Source: Agrobacterium tumefaciens (lineage in GTDB: Bacteria > Pseudomonadota > Alphaproteobacteria > Rhizobiales > Rhizobiaceae). Taken from it: a stretch of DNA of 64,000 bases. Position 1 is the stretch's first letter. The number at the start of each line of letters is the position of its first letter. Of the stretch, positions 19,776 through 28,702 are shown one piece after another. The position numbers and the translations under genes were made by a program. The notes beneath the pieces were generated by a model. It was not told the DNA's origin. It saw only the letters and a program-made list of their open reading frames with translations, and searched no databases. The stretch is taken from positions 1,073,501 to 1,137,500 of the forward strand of contig CP048486.1 of assembly GCA_025560025.1 (NCBI GenBank), written 5' to 3'.

Positions 19776-21254
19776 TTAGCCGGCTCTCTGAGAAAACAGG
19801 CCCACCGGCTCCTGCGGACCGACATCTGAAGACGCTGAGGACGCCGCACGGAACGCATCGCCGATGCCAATCAGCAACGGCTCGTTCACGCCCAGCCTGT
19901 TCACTGCCGCAGCCAGCTCTGCGAGCGAACCGCACCAGCGTCGTTCATTGGCCCGGCTGACCGAAATCATGATGGCAACAGGCGTCGAGGCGGGCATTCC
20001 GTGGAAGAGCAGAGAGGACTGGATATCGGCAGCGGTTCGGCCACCCATGTAAAACACGGTGGTCACGGCGGGATCGGAGAGCGACTTCCAGTCGATATTC
20101 TCCGGCAATTTTCCCTGCCGGGAATGACCGGTGACGAAGCGGACCGACTGCGCATGGTCACGATGCGTCAGGGAAACACCAAGACGTGAGGCCATGGCGC
20201 TTGCGGCGGTAATACCCGGCACAATCTCAACCGGAATATTTTCTGCTTGCAGCGCGGCAATCTCCTCGCCGGCGCGTCCGAAAATCATCGGATCACCGGA
20301 TTTCAGCCGAACCACCCGTTTGCCGGCCTTGGCGAGGCGGATCATCATGTCATTGATGTCTTCCTGCCGGCAGCTTTCCCGGCCGCCGCGCTTGCCGACC
20401 AGCATGCGCTTCGCCTCCCGCCGCGCCAGTTCCAGCACCTCGGCTGAAACGAGATCGTCGAACAGGATGACATCGGCCGCCTGCAAAGCGCGCACCGCTT
20501 TCAGCGTCAGCAATTCGGCATCGCCCGGCCCTGCCCCCACAAGCGTCACTAGGCCGCGCCCCGATCCCGCCCGCGCGGCCTGCATTCCGATATCCGCAAG
20601 CAGCCGTTCCTCGCTGCCCTCATCCAGCCTTTCGGTAAAAGCCCGATCGACGAATTTTTCCCAGAAAGAACGCCGCAACGCACCGGGAGCGAGCCGCAGA
20701 TTGACGCGCTCTCGGATTGTCTGGGCAAGCGCACCCCAATCCTTCAGCGACAGCGGCAGCAATGTCTCGATGCGCCGACGAATGGCCTGCGCCAGAATGG
20801 GTGCTGCACCATCGGTGGAGATAGAAACCACCACCGGCGAGCGATTGACGATGGAGCCGAACTGGAACTGGCAGAATTCCGGCTTGTCGATGACATTGAC
20901 GGGAACACCAGCCGCCCGCGCTACATCGTAGAAGCTCTCGGCTTCCGTATCGGTTTCGCAATCCGCCAGCGCCAGTTCCGCGCCGTCGAAGATATCCGGA
21001 CCCCACGGACGGTCATGCCATGTCAGCATCGGGCTGTTTCCGATAAGCGCTGTAAAGCTTTCCGAAAGCTCGCTTTCCTCGCAATAAAGATGCAATTCCG
21101 CCCCGCAGGCGAGCAGCAGTTCCGCCTTCCAGGCGGCCCCGTCCGATCCGCCCGCCAGCACCACGCGCTTGCCCTCAAGCCCCCAGAAGACCGGCAACTT
21201 GGCGAGCCTCTCCATGCGGGCCGGTTCATTCCGCTGCGGTTTTAAGGCATCCAT
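19776..21254 (-). CDS. cysG: Siroheme synthase CysG (dehydrogenase/ferrochelatase + SUMT)
   Basis: A 492-residue bifunctional protein. The N-terminal part (about 1-210) is the precorrin-2 dehydrogenase/ferrochelatase with its NAD-binding segment GKRVVLAGGSDGAAWKAEL. The C-terminal part is uroporphyrinogen-III methyltransferase, starting GLVTLVGAGPGDAELLTLKA, with SGDPMIFGRAGEE and the PGITAASAMASRLG region. It makes siroheme, the cofactor of NirB encoded in the same operon. The MDALKPQRN start at 21254 overlaps the end of nasA by 29 bases, so the two genes are translationally coupled; the upstream extension lies inside nasA and is not used. Confidence 0.92.
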   Translation of the reverse strand: MDALKPQRNEPARMERLAKLPVFWGLEGKRVVLAGGSDGAAWKAELLLACGAELHLYCEESELSESFTALIGNSPMLTWHDRPWGPDIFDGAELALADCETDTEAESFYDVARAAGVPVNVIDKPEFCQFQFGSIVNRSPVVVSISTDGAAPILAQAIRRRIETLLPLSLKDWGALAQTIRERVNLRLAPGALRRSFWEKFVDRAFTERLDEGSEERLLADIGMQAARAGSGRGLVTLVGAGPGDAELLTLKAVRALQAADVILFDDLVSAEVLELARREAKRMLVGKRGGRESCRQEDINDMMIRLAKAGKRVVRLKSGDPMIFGRAGEEIAALQAENIPVEIVPGITAASAMASRLGVSLTHRDHAQSVRFVTGHSRQGKLPENIDWKSLSDPAVTTVFYMGGRTAADIQSSLLFHGMPASTPVAIMISVSRANERRWCGSLAELAAAVNRLGVNEPLLIGIGDAFRAASSASSDVGPQEPVGLFSQRAG

Positions 21255-23874
21255 AGATGATCCCCCTGATTTCGGCGCGGCAGGAGCCGCAATTGGTTCC
21301 AGCATTCAACGCCTTGCCGATGGCTTCGACGCTGTGGCAGCCTTCGCGGATGGCCGCGGTAATCTGGTTCACCCCGACATTAAAGCAGGAGCAGACGGTG
21401 GCACCCGGATCGGCGCGGCCGGCACCGGGGCGACCGGCAACCAGCGCAAAACGCATGCGCAGATCCTCATGGCGTTCGGTCAATTGCGAGATCGCCCAGT
21501 TGCGGGCGACGGCCACCGGCTGTCTGGCGATGAACAGCGCCGCCAGCAGGATATCGCCATCGAAGAAGGCGAGGCGCAGATCGCCCGTCTGCCGGTCGCT
21601 ATAGCCCAGCGGCTCGATCCTGACATCAATGCCGAAGACCTGCCGCGCCCAGAATGTCCAGTCCTGCGGCTCCTCGACAAAGGCAAGCTCCATACGATAG
21701 CCGCCATCCGCTTTGGCCGTGGCCCAGTAAGCACAATCCGGCGCATCCGGGCGGATGCGGGAGATGGCGAAACCATAGGCCTTCGCTTCGAAGCGCCTTG
21801 CCCTTACCGCTACGTTTTTCGAGGCGGGCTGACCGGAATGCGGGTCCGTCACCGGCGCAACCACGACATCAATGCGCGCCTGCGAGGCGAACTGGTCGTT
21901 CCAATGCATCGGCGCAAACACCGAGCCGCGCGCCTGCCTTTCGCTCACCAGCGCCCGCAGCAGAACCTTGCCATGGGGACTTTCCATCTCCACCAGATCG
22001 GCGCTTTCTATTCCGAGCGCCTGCGCATCGCGCGGGTGAAGCTCGGCGAAGGGTTCGGCGATATGGGCAGTAAGGCGTGCACTTTTGCCGGTGCGGGTCA
22101 TGGTGTGCCATTGATCGCGGATGCGGCCGGTATTCAGTGTCAGCGGATAATCCGCCGATGTCCTGCACGTCTCCGGCAAGGCCGTGGCAATGAAGCGCGC
22201 CTTGCCATCGGCGTGGTAAAACCGTCCATCCGCGAAAAACCGGGTGACGACGCCACTGCCCCGCTCCACTTTCGGCCATTGGAAGGACGCCATAGTGTCG
22301 TAGGATTCGGGCTCTATCCCGCTGATGTCGAAATCGCGACTGCCCATATTCTCAAAGCCGGAAAGAGCGGCATGTTCGGCAAAAATCTCCGATGGCTGGC
22401 CATAGGCGAAGGCCGTGCCGAAACCCATGCGCCGGCCCGCTTCCGCCATTTGCCACCAGTCTGCTTTCGCTTCGCCCGGCGCATCGAGAAAACCGCGCTG
22501 GCGGGAAATGCGCCGCTCGGAATTGGTGACGGTGCCGTCCTTTTCACCCCAGCCAAGCGATGGCAGAAGCACATGAGCATGGCGGGCCGTATCGGTATTG
22601 GCCATGACATCGGACACCACGACGAAAGGACAGGCCGTGATGGCCGCCTCGACGGCACCGGCATCCGGCATGGAAACCACCGGGTTGGTCGCCATGATCC
22701 ACAGCGCCTTGATGCGGCCATCGGCCACCGCCCGGAACATATCCACCGCCTTCAGGCCGGGTTTTTCCGCAATGGCGGGCGAGGCCCAGAAGCGCCGCAC
22801 GCGGTCGCGATCCTCGGCATTTTCGATAGCCATATGGGCGGCCAGCATATTGGCCAGCCCACCGACCTCGCGCCCGCCCATGGCGTTCGGCTGGCCAGTT
22901 AGCGAAAACGGCCCCATGCCCGGTCTGCCGATGCGGCCGGTGGCGAGGTGGCAATTGATGATCGCGTTGACCTTGTCGGTGCCGCTTTCAGACTGGTTGA
23001 CGCCCTGGCTGTAGCAGGTGACGGTTTTTTCGGTGCGTTCGAACAATTCGTAAAAGGAAATCAGTTCGGCAATCGTCAGGCCCGTGGCTTCGGCGATCTC
23101 TGGCAGACTGTGTCCGGTTGCTGCCTGTATTGCTGCATCAAAACCGACCGTGTGATTTTCCACATAACCGCGATCGATTGCAGGACTATCGGAAAGATGC
23201 GCCAGCAGGGCGGTAAACAGCGCCACATCTCCATCCGGGCGGATGGCGAGGTGCATGTCGGCAATATCGGCGCTCATCGTCCGGCGCGGATCGATAACGA
23301 CGACTTTCATTTCCGGCCGTGCCGCCTTTGCCGCCGCGAGCCTTTGGTAAAGCACCGGATGGCACCATGCGAGGTTGGAACCGGTGAGGATCACCAGATC
23401 GGCAAGCTCCATATCCTCATAGGTGCCCGGCACCGTATCGGCCCCGAAGGCGCGGCGATGGCCGGCGACCGACGACGACATGCAGAGCCTTGAATTGGTA
23501 TCGATATTGGCCGAGCCGATGAAACCTTTCATCAGCTTGTTGGCGAGGTAATAATCCTCCGTCAGCAATTGGCCGGAGACGTAAAAGGCAACGGAGTCCG
23601 GGCCGTGTTCGGCAATGGCTTGAGAAAACCGGGAGGCGACGAGGTCAAGCGCTTCGTCCCATGCCGCCCGCCTGCCGCTGATTTCAGGGTGGAGCAGGCG
23701 ACCGTCGAGATCGATGGTCTCAGCCAGAGCCGAACCTTTGGAACATAGTCTTCCGAAATTGGCGGGGTGGTCCTGATCGCCCCTGACGGAAACGGCACCG
23801 TTATCTTTGACGGTGGCGATGACGCCGCAGCCGACGCCGCAATAGGGACAGGTGGTTTTTGTTTCAGTGGGCAT
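21226..23874 (-). CDS. nasA: Assimilatory nitrate reductase catalytic subunit
   Basis: An 882-residue molybdopterin-guanine-dinucleotide enzyme that reduces nitrate to nitrite in the cytoplasm. The N-terminal [4Fe-4S] site is CPYCGVGCGV with the fourth Cys in LCSKGSALAE. The body has the molybdopterin oxidoreductase and dinucleotide-binding domains. The C terminus carries an extra BFD-like [2Fe-2S] domain (TVCSCFNVGVNQI ... GTNCGSCRAEI), the NasA form that accepts electrons without a separate small subunit. MPTETKTTCPYCG at 23874 follows GAGAGGG and is preferred over an upstream start. It lies between nirD and cysG in the nitrate operon. Confidence 0.94.
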   Translation of the reverse strand: MPTETKTTCPYCGVGCGVIATVKDNGAVSVRGDQDHPANFGRLCSKGSALAETIDLDGRLLHPEISGRRAAWDEALDLVASRFSQAIAEHGPDSVAFYVSGQLLTEDYYLANKLMKGFIGSANIDTNSRLCMSSSVAGHRRAFGADTVPGTYEDMELADLVILTGSNLAWCHPVLYQRLAAAKAARPEMKVVVIDPRRTMSADIADMHLAIRPDGDVALFTALLAHLSDSPAIDRGYVENHTVGFDAAIQAATGHSLPEIAEATGLTIAELISFYELFERTEKTVTCYSQGVNQSESGTDKVNAIINCHLATGRIGRPGMGPFSLTGQPNAMGGREVGGLANMLAAHMAIENAEDRDRVRRFWASPAIAEKPGLKAVDMFRAVADGRIKALWIMATNPVVSMPDAGAVEAAITACPFVVVSDVMANTDTARHAHVLLPSLGWGEKDGTVTNSERRISRQRGFLDAPGEAKADWWQMAEAGRRMGFGTAFAYGQPSEIFAEHAALSGFENMGSRDFDISGIEPESYDTMASFQWPKVERGSGVVTRFFADGRFYHADGKARFIATALPETCRTSADYPLTLNTGRIRDQWHTMTRTGKSARLTAHIAEPFAELHPRDAQALGIESADLVEMESPHGKVLLRALVSERQARGSVFAPMHWNDQFASQARIDVVVAPVTDPHSGQPASKNVAVRARRFEAKAYGFAISRIRPDAPDCAYWATAKADGGYRMELAFVEEPQDWTFWARQVFGIDVRIEPLGYSDRQTGDLRLAFFDGDILLAALFIARQPVAVARNWAISQLTERHEDLRMRFALVAGRPGAGRADPGATVCSCFNVGVNQITAAIREGCHSVEAIGKALNAGTNCGSCRAEIRGIIYGCLKTAAE

Positions 23875-23901
23875 GGGTTTGCCCTCTCGGTGGGTGGCGT
23901 T

Positions 23902-24069
23902 TACCCCCCTCTGTCCTGCCGGACATCTCCCCCTCAAGAGGGGAGATCGACAAGCGGAAGGCTTGCCGCTTCATCTCTGCGACCGGCGACGCAAGCCATG
24001 AATGGAAATTCGTGCCGCAAATGATCTCCCCCCTTGAGGGGGAGATGTCCGGCAGGACAGAGGGGGGTA
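23902..24069. repeat. Long inverted repeat between nirD and nasA (rhizobial intergenic palindrome)
   Basis: Two 47-base arms (23902-23948 and 24023-24069) are inverted copies with a single mismatch, separated by 74 bases. Each arm itself contains a small palindrome (ATCTCCCCCTCAAG with GGGGAGAT). This CTGTCCTGCCGGACATCTCC element is, from memory, scattered in many copies in Rhizobiales intergenic regions (RIME-like). In the operon mRNA it would form a very strong hairpin between nirD and nasA, which could attenuate nasA and cysG or stabilise the nirBD part. Confidence 0.85.
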
Positions 24070-24088
24070 ACGCCACCGCCATCGCAAT

Positions 24089-24424
24089 TCACTCCGCCGC
24101 AATCATCAGAGTTTCAAGCGCTATCGAAAGCCTTCCATCCAGATTGCGCACCGGAATGGTCTTCACCTCACCCTCATCCGCCCCCAGCGCCTTACCGGTT
24201 TCCAGCGAAATGACCCAATTATGCAAGGGACACGTCACCGAAGCCCCGTGCACGATGCCCTGGCTCAGCGGCCCGCCCTTGTGCGGGCAATGGTCCTCGA
24301 TGGCGAAGACCTGATTTTCCGCCGTGCGGAACACGGCGATCTTGCCCATTGGCGTTTTGACGCAACGCGCGCCGCGCAGCGGAATGTCGGAGATATCGCC
24401 AATATCGATCCAGTTGCTGTCCAT
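24089..24424 (-). CDS. nirD: Nitrite reductase small subunit NirD (Rieske type)
   Basis: A 111-residue Rieske-fold protein with the complete ligand set C-P-H-K-G-G and C-P-L-H-N-W for a [2Fe-2S] cluster, unlike enterobacterial NirD, which lacks the cysteines. It partners NirB in NADH-dependent reduction of nitrite to ammonium. The ATG at 24424 lies six bases inside the end of nirB's stop region with GGAG upstream; a GTG three codons earlier overlapping the nirB stop (GTGA) is the alternative start. Confidence 0.9.
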   Translation of the reverse strand: MDSNWIDIGDISDIPLRGARCVKTPMGKIAVFRTAENQVFAIEDHCPHKGGPLSQGIVHGASVTCPLHNWVISLETGKALGADEGEVKTIPVRNLDGRLSIALETLMIAAE

Positions 24425-24429
24425 CGTTC

Positions 24430-26877
24430 TCACTCCGCCGCCTCACTGAAACCGATTGCCGCCATGGGCCTGAACTCGTGCTTGTCGTGGCCGGATACGC
24501 GTTCGGACCAGGGATCGACCTGCGCGAATTTCTGGCTGAAGACGAAACGATCGAAGTAGGCCTTGCGCTTTTCCGCATCGTCCATGATCTGGCGGCGGAT
24601 TTCGTCGTAACCGATGCGCTTTGCCCATTTGTAGATGCGCTCGAGATAGCGGGCCTGTTCGCGATACATCTGCGTCAGCGCCACGATATGCTCCAGCGCC
24701 TCATCCTCGGTTTTGACAAGACCCAGAACTTCCGTGCCCTTGATATCGAGACCGGCAGCACCGGCAAAATGGATCTCGAAACCGGAATCGACGCAGATGA
24801 CACCGATATCCTTGCAGGTCGCCTCCGCGCAGTTGCGCGGACAGCCGGAAACGGCAAGTTTCAGCTTGGCGGGCGTCCACGAGCCCCACATGAATTTTTC
24901 GATGCGGATGCCAAGGCCGGTGGAATCCTGCGTGCCGAAGCGGCACCATTGCTGGCCGACGCAGGTTTTGACCGTGCGCAAACCTTTGGCGTAGGCCTGG
25001 CCGGAAATGAAACCGGCCTTGCCGAGATCGGCCCAGACGGCGGGCAAATCCTCCTTCTCGATGCCGAGAAGATCGATGCGCTGGCCGCCGGTCACCTTCA
25101 CCATCGGGATTTCGAATTTGTCGACCACATCCGCAATAGCCCGGAGTTCGGAGGAAGAGGTAACCCCGCCCCACATGCGCGGCACGACGGAATAGGTGCC
25201 GTCCTTCTGGATATTGGCGTGAACGCGCTCATTGATATAACGCGACTGATAATCGTCGGCATATTCATCCGGAAAGTCGCAGACGAGGTAATAATTGAGC
25301 GCCGGCCGGCATTTGGCGCAGCCGCAGGAGGTCTTCCATTCCAGTTCCTGCATCACGGCGGGAATGGTCTTCAGCCCCTTGGCCTTGATGAGACGGCGCA
25401 CATCGTCATGGCCGAGATCGGTGCATTTGCACATGGGCTGCACGGCAGCGGGGTTATAGCTGTCGCCGAGCGTTATCGTCATCAGTTGTTCGACAAGGCC
25501 GGTGCAATTGCCGCAGGAGGCGGATGCCTTCGTGTGGGCGCGCACATCGTCCAGCGATGTCAGCCCCTTGGAGGTGATGGCCGAGGTGATCTTGCCCTTA
25601 CAGACGCCGTTGCAGCCGCAGATTTCCGCATCATCCGGCAAGGCTGCAACGGCCGCCATAGGGTCCAGCGGCGACCCTCCCTGATAGGCCTGGCCGAAGA
25701 TCAGGGTTTCACGCATGGCGGAAATATCGGTCGATTTCTTCATCAGGTCGAAGAACCACGACCCGTCCGCCGTCTCGCCGTAAAGCACTGCGCCGATGAT
25801 GCGGTTTTCCTTGAGGATCAGGCGCTTGTAGACACCGGCGGTGGCATCGCGCAGCACGATTTCCTCGCGGTCGTCGCCTTCGGCGAAATCACCGGCGGAA
25901 AACAGGTTGATGCCGGTGACCTTCAGCTTGGTATTAGTGACGGAGCCATTATATTCGGCCGAACCTCCGCACAGCCGGTCGGCCAGCACGCGGGCCGATT
26001 CATAAAGCGGCGCAACGAGGCCGTAACACATGCCGCGATGTTCGGCGCATTCGCCAAGCGCGTAGATCGAGGCGTCCGAGGTCATCATGCCGTCATCCAC
26101 CACGATGCCGCGATTGACGGCGATACCCGCCTCCTTGGCGAGACCCGAGGCAGGACGGATGCCGACCGCCATCACCACCATGTCGCCCTTGATGACCCGG
26201 CCGTCTTCCAGCTCGATACCTTCGACCTTCCCCTCACCCAGAATGCATTTGGTATTGGCCTTGGTGATGATGTCGATGCCGCGTTCGTTAAGCGCCTTTT
26301 CGAGAAGATAGGCCGCTGCCGGATCGAGCTGACGCTCCATGATCGTCGGCATCAGGTGGATGACGGTGACATCCATGCCCTGGCGCTTAAGGCCATAGGC
26401 GGCTTCCAGCCCGAGAAGGCCGGCGCCTATGACGATGGCGCGGCCCTTGCCCTCGGCGATGTCAAGCATCTTCGTCACATCGTCAAGATCGCGGTAGGCG
26501 AGCACGCCCGGCAGTTGATGGCCGGGGACGGGAATGATGAAGGGCGACGAACCGGTGGCGATCACCAGCTTGTCGTAGGAAACCGTGATGCCGTTTTCGC
26601 TGGTCACGGTCTTCCTGTCGCGGTCGATGCCGGTGACCTTCGCTCCCTTGTGCAGCGTGACATTGTTAGCCGCATACCATTCGTCATTATGAATGACGAT
26701 GTCTTCATAGCTCTTTTCGCCTGAGAGCACCGGCGAGAGCATGATGCGGTCGTAATTGACGCGCGGCTCGGCGTTGAAAATGGTGACGTCGTAAAGGCCG
26801 GGAGCGGTTTCGAACAGGTTTTCCAGCATGCGCCCCGGCGCCATGCCATTGCCGATGATGACGAGTTTTTGCGTCAT
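24430..26877 (-). CDS. nirB: NAD(P)H-dependent nitrite reductase large subunit NirB
   Basis: An 815-residue siroheme enzyme reducing nitrite to ammonium. Order of domains: FAD/NADH oxidoreductase (LVIIGNGMAPGRMLE to about residue 400), a BFD-type [2Fe-2S] region (CGCNGVCKGKI with CGNCTGL), a second cysteine cluster (CKCTDLG, CGCAKCRP), then the nitrite/sulfite reductase domain with siroheme/[4Fe-4S] ligands in CVGQQWCRFG and SGCPRNCAEATCKD. MTQKLVIIGNG at 26877 is the natural start; the longer frame upstream overlaps nrtC. It follows nrtC by five bases. Confidence 0.95.
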   Translation of the reverse strand: MTQKLVIIGNGMAPGRMLENLFETAPGLYDVTIFNAEPRVNYDRIMLSPVLSGEKSYEDIVIHNDEWYAANNVTLHKGAKVTGIDRDRKTVTSENGITVSYDKLVIATGSSPFIIPVPGHQLPGVLAYRDLDDVTKMLDIAEGKGRAIVIGAGLLGLEAAYGLKRQGMDVTVIHLMPTIMERQLDPAAAYLLEKALNERGIDIITKANTKCILGEGKVEGIELEDGRVIKGDMVVMAVGIRPASGLAKEAGIAVNRGIVVDDGMMTSDASIYALGECAEHRGMCYGLVAPLYESARVLADRLCGGSAEYNGSVTNTKLKVTGINLFSAGDFAEGDDREEIVLRDATAGVYKRLILKENRIIGAVLYGETADGSWFFDLMKKSTDISAMRETLIFGQAYQGGSPLDPMAAVAALPDDAEICGCNGVCKGKITSAITSKGLTSLDDVRAHTKASASCGNCTGLVEQLMTITLGDSYNPAAVQPMCKCTDLGHDDVRRLIKAKGLKTIPAVMQELEWKTSCGCAKCRPALNYYLVCDFPDEYADDYQSRYINERVHANIQKDGTYSVVPRMWGGVTSSSELRAIADVVDKFEIPMVKVTGGQRIDLLGIEKEDLPAVWADLGKAGFISGQAYAKGLRTVKTCVGQQWCRFGTQDSTGLGIRIEKFMWGSWTPAKLKLAVSGCPRNCAEATCKDIGVICVDSGFEIHFAGAAGLDIKGTEVLGLVKTEDEALEHIVALTQMYREQARYLERIYKWAKRIGYDEIRRQIMDDAEKRKAYFDRFVFSQKFAQVDPWSERVSGHDKHEFRPMAAIGFSEAAE

Positions 26878-26882
26878 GGGCG

Positions 26883-27680
26883 TTACTCCGCAGCTTCGAC
26901 GAAGCGGTGACGTTCGTAAAGGAACTTCAACACGGCCTCGCGGCATTTGAGGTAGGTCTTGTCGGATGCGAGCTCGATGCGGTTGCGCGGGCGTGCCAGC
27001 GGCACGTCAAGCACTTCGCCAATATGGGCGGCGGGACCGTTGGTCATCATCACGATACGGTCGGAGAGCAGCACCGCCTCGTCGACATCATGGGTGATCA
27101 TGACCATGGTGTTGCCGAGCCGGGCGTGGATTTCCATCACCGCGTCCTGAAGATGGGCGCGCGTCAGCGCGTCCAGCGCACCAAAGGGCTCGTCCAGCAG
27201 CAGGATTTTCGGCTCCATGGCGAGCGCGCGGGCAATGCCGACACGCTGCTTCATGCCGCCGGAAATTTCCGAGGGCTTCTTGTCCTTGGCATGGGCCATC
27301 TGCACGAGATCGAGGTTGCGCATGACCCAGTCATGCCGCTCGGCCCGGGTCTTGCTATTGCGAAAGACCTTCTCCACGGCGAGATTGACGTTTTCATAAA
27401 CCGAAAGCCAGGGCAGCAGGCTATGGTTCTGGAACACGACGGCGCGTTCCGGGCCGGGCTCGTTGACCTCGCGGTTTTCGAGAAGCACCGCGCCGGCAGA
27501 CACTTTCGTCAGTCCGGCGATGAGATTGAGCATGGTGGACTTGCCGCAGCCGGAATGGCCGATGACGGAGACGAATTCGCCTTTTTCGATGGTGAGGTTG
27601 ATGCCTTTCAGCACCTCGGCGCGCGAACCGCCCTTGTCGAAATATTTGTCGATGTGATCGAGCTTCAAATAAGCGTTCAT
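26883..27680 (-). CDS. nrtC: Nitrate ABC transporter ATPase
   Basis: A 265-residue ATPase of the NrtC/NrtD/CmpD class without a C-terminal sensor domain. Walker A is GHSGCGKST, signature ISGGMKQRV, Walker B LLLDEPFGALD and the switch His is in MITHDVDEA. It powers nitrate import with NrtA and NrtB. The MNAYLKLDHID start at 27680 follows GAGAGGG; residues encoded upstream belong to the end of nrtB read in another frame. The stop is five bases before nirB. Confidence 0.93.
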   Translation of the reverse strand: MNAYLKLDHIDKYFDKGGSRAEVLKGINLTIEKGEFVSVIGHSGCGKSTMLNLIAGLTKVSAGAVLLENREVNEPGPERAVVFQNHSLLPWLSVYENVNLAVEKVFRNSKTRAERHDWVMRNLDLVQMAHAKDKKPSEISGGMKQRVGIARALAMEPKILLLDEPFGALDALTRAHLQDAVMEIHARLGNTMVMITHDVDEAVLLSDRIVMMTNGPAAHIGEVLDVPLARPRNRIELASDKTYLKCREAVLKFLYERHRFVEAAE

Positions 27681-27693
27681 AATTTTGGCCCTC

Positions 27694-28587
27694 TCAATTA
27701 GCCGCTGCGCCGCGGGTGATGACCTTGCCGAGCGCCGCCACCAGCTTGTCGAGCATGAAGCCGACAACGCCGATGTAAGCGAGCGCTACGATGATGTCGG
27801 GCAGGCGGGAAGAGTTCCACGCATCCCAGATGAAGAAGCCGATGCCGACACCGCCGGTCAGCATTTCCGCCGCAACGATGGCAAGCCACGAAAGACCGAC
27901 ACCGATGCGCAGGCCGGTGAAGATGTAAGGTGCCGCCGAAGGCAGCATGATCTTGAAGAAGAATTCCAGCTGGTTGAGCCGCAGCACCTGCGCCACGTTG
28001 CGGTAATCCTGCGGAATATTGCGCACGCCGACTGCGGTATTGATGATGACCGGCCAGATGGAGGTGATGAAGATCACGAAAATGGCCGAAGGATTGCTGT
28101 CCTGAAAGGCGGCCAGCGAAAGCGGCAGCCAGGCAAGCGGCGGCACGGTGCGCAGCACCTGGAAGATCGGATCGAGACCGCGCATGGCCCAGACCGACTG
28201 GCCGATCACCGCACCGAGGATGATGCCGGCAATGGCGGCGAGGCCGAAACCGTAAGCCACACGCTCCAGCGAGACCAAGACACGCAGGCCGAGGCCGATA
28301 TCCTGCGAACCGTTATGGAAGAACGGCGATACTATGAGATCGTAGCTCTCCTCGAAAACCTGGCTCGGCGGCGGCAGCGATGAGCCGGGGGCGGAACAGA
28401 GCAATTGCCAGACGCCCAGCAGAATGGCGAGAACGATGAACGGCGGTATGATATTGCGAGCCGCCGCCGCACCCCATTTGCGCAGATCGATCCGCGAGGC
28501 AGATTTCGGCGCAAGCGACACGACGTTTGCCTTCTGCGCTACCGGCTGCTGCGGCTCTTCGTTGAATTTTCGGGCCAATGCGGACAT
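27694..28587 (-). CDS. nrtB: Nitrate ABC transporter permease
   Basis: A 297-residue permease of the NrtB/SsuC/TauC type. A cytoplasmic N-terminal extension of about 40 residues precedes the first helix (IPPFIVLAILLGVWQLL), and the coupling loop follows IPQDYRNVAQVLRLNQ. It forms the nitrate channel in the inner membrane. The second of two in-frame ATGs (MSALARKF) is chosen because the ribosome site AGAGGAA is too close to the first. It ends 13 bases before nrtC. Confidence 0.92.
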   Translation of the reverse strand: MSALARKFNEEPQQPVAQKANVVSLAPKSASRIDLRKWGAAAARNIIPPFIVLAILLGVWQLLCSAPGSSLPPPSQVFEESYDLIVSPFFHNGSQDIGLGLRVLVSLERVAYGFGLAAIAGIILGAVIGQSVWAMRGLDPIFQVLRTVPPLAWLPLSLAAFQDSNPSAIFVIFITSIWPVIINTAVGVRNIPQDYRNVAQVLRLNQLEFFFKIMLPSAAPYIFTGLRIGVGLSWLAIVAAEMLTGGVGIGFFIWDAWNSSRLPDIIVALAYIGVVGFMLDKLVAALGKVITRGAAAN

Positions 28588-28623
28588 GGGCATTTCCTCT
28601 TGATTTCGGTTGCGGTCTGGGGC

Positions 28624-28685
28624 TCGCCCCTCATCCGGTCTTCAGTCGCGCCGGTTGGGCAGCGCACCTGGCGGATGAGGGGCGA
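28624..28685. repeat. Inverted repeat in the nrtA-nrtB gap
   Basis: TCGCCCCTCATCCG (28624-28637) and CGGATGAGGGGCGA (28672-28685) are perfect inverted 14-mers separated by 34 bases. It looks like a rhizobial intergenic palindrome and would fold in the nrtA-nrtB mRNA. There is no T-run, so it probably stabilises nrtA mRNA, favouring excess binding protein over permease. Confidence 0.7.
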
Positions 28686-28702
28686 TACCCCGGGTCTCCT
28701 CC

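Noticed and set aside
21169..22902. A 577-codon plus-strand open frame opposite nasA and cysG
   Set aside because: No family motifs, no ribosome site; lies wholly over two well-supported minus-strand genes.
23902..24069. The inverted repeat as a CRISPR or insertion-sequence end pair
   Set aside because: Only two inverted arms with no spacers and no transposase; it fits a rhizobial intergenic palindrome.
24478..26724. A 748-codon open frame on the plus strand opposite nirB
   Set aside because: It is an antisense shadow caused by GC-rich codon use; nirB on the minus strand has complete domain motifs and fits the operon.
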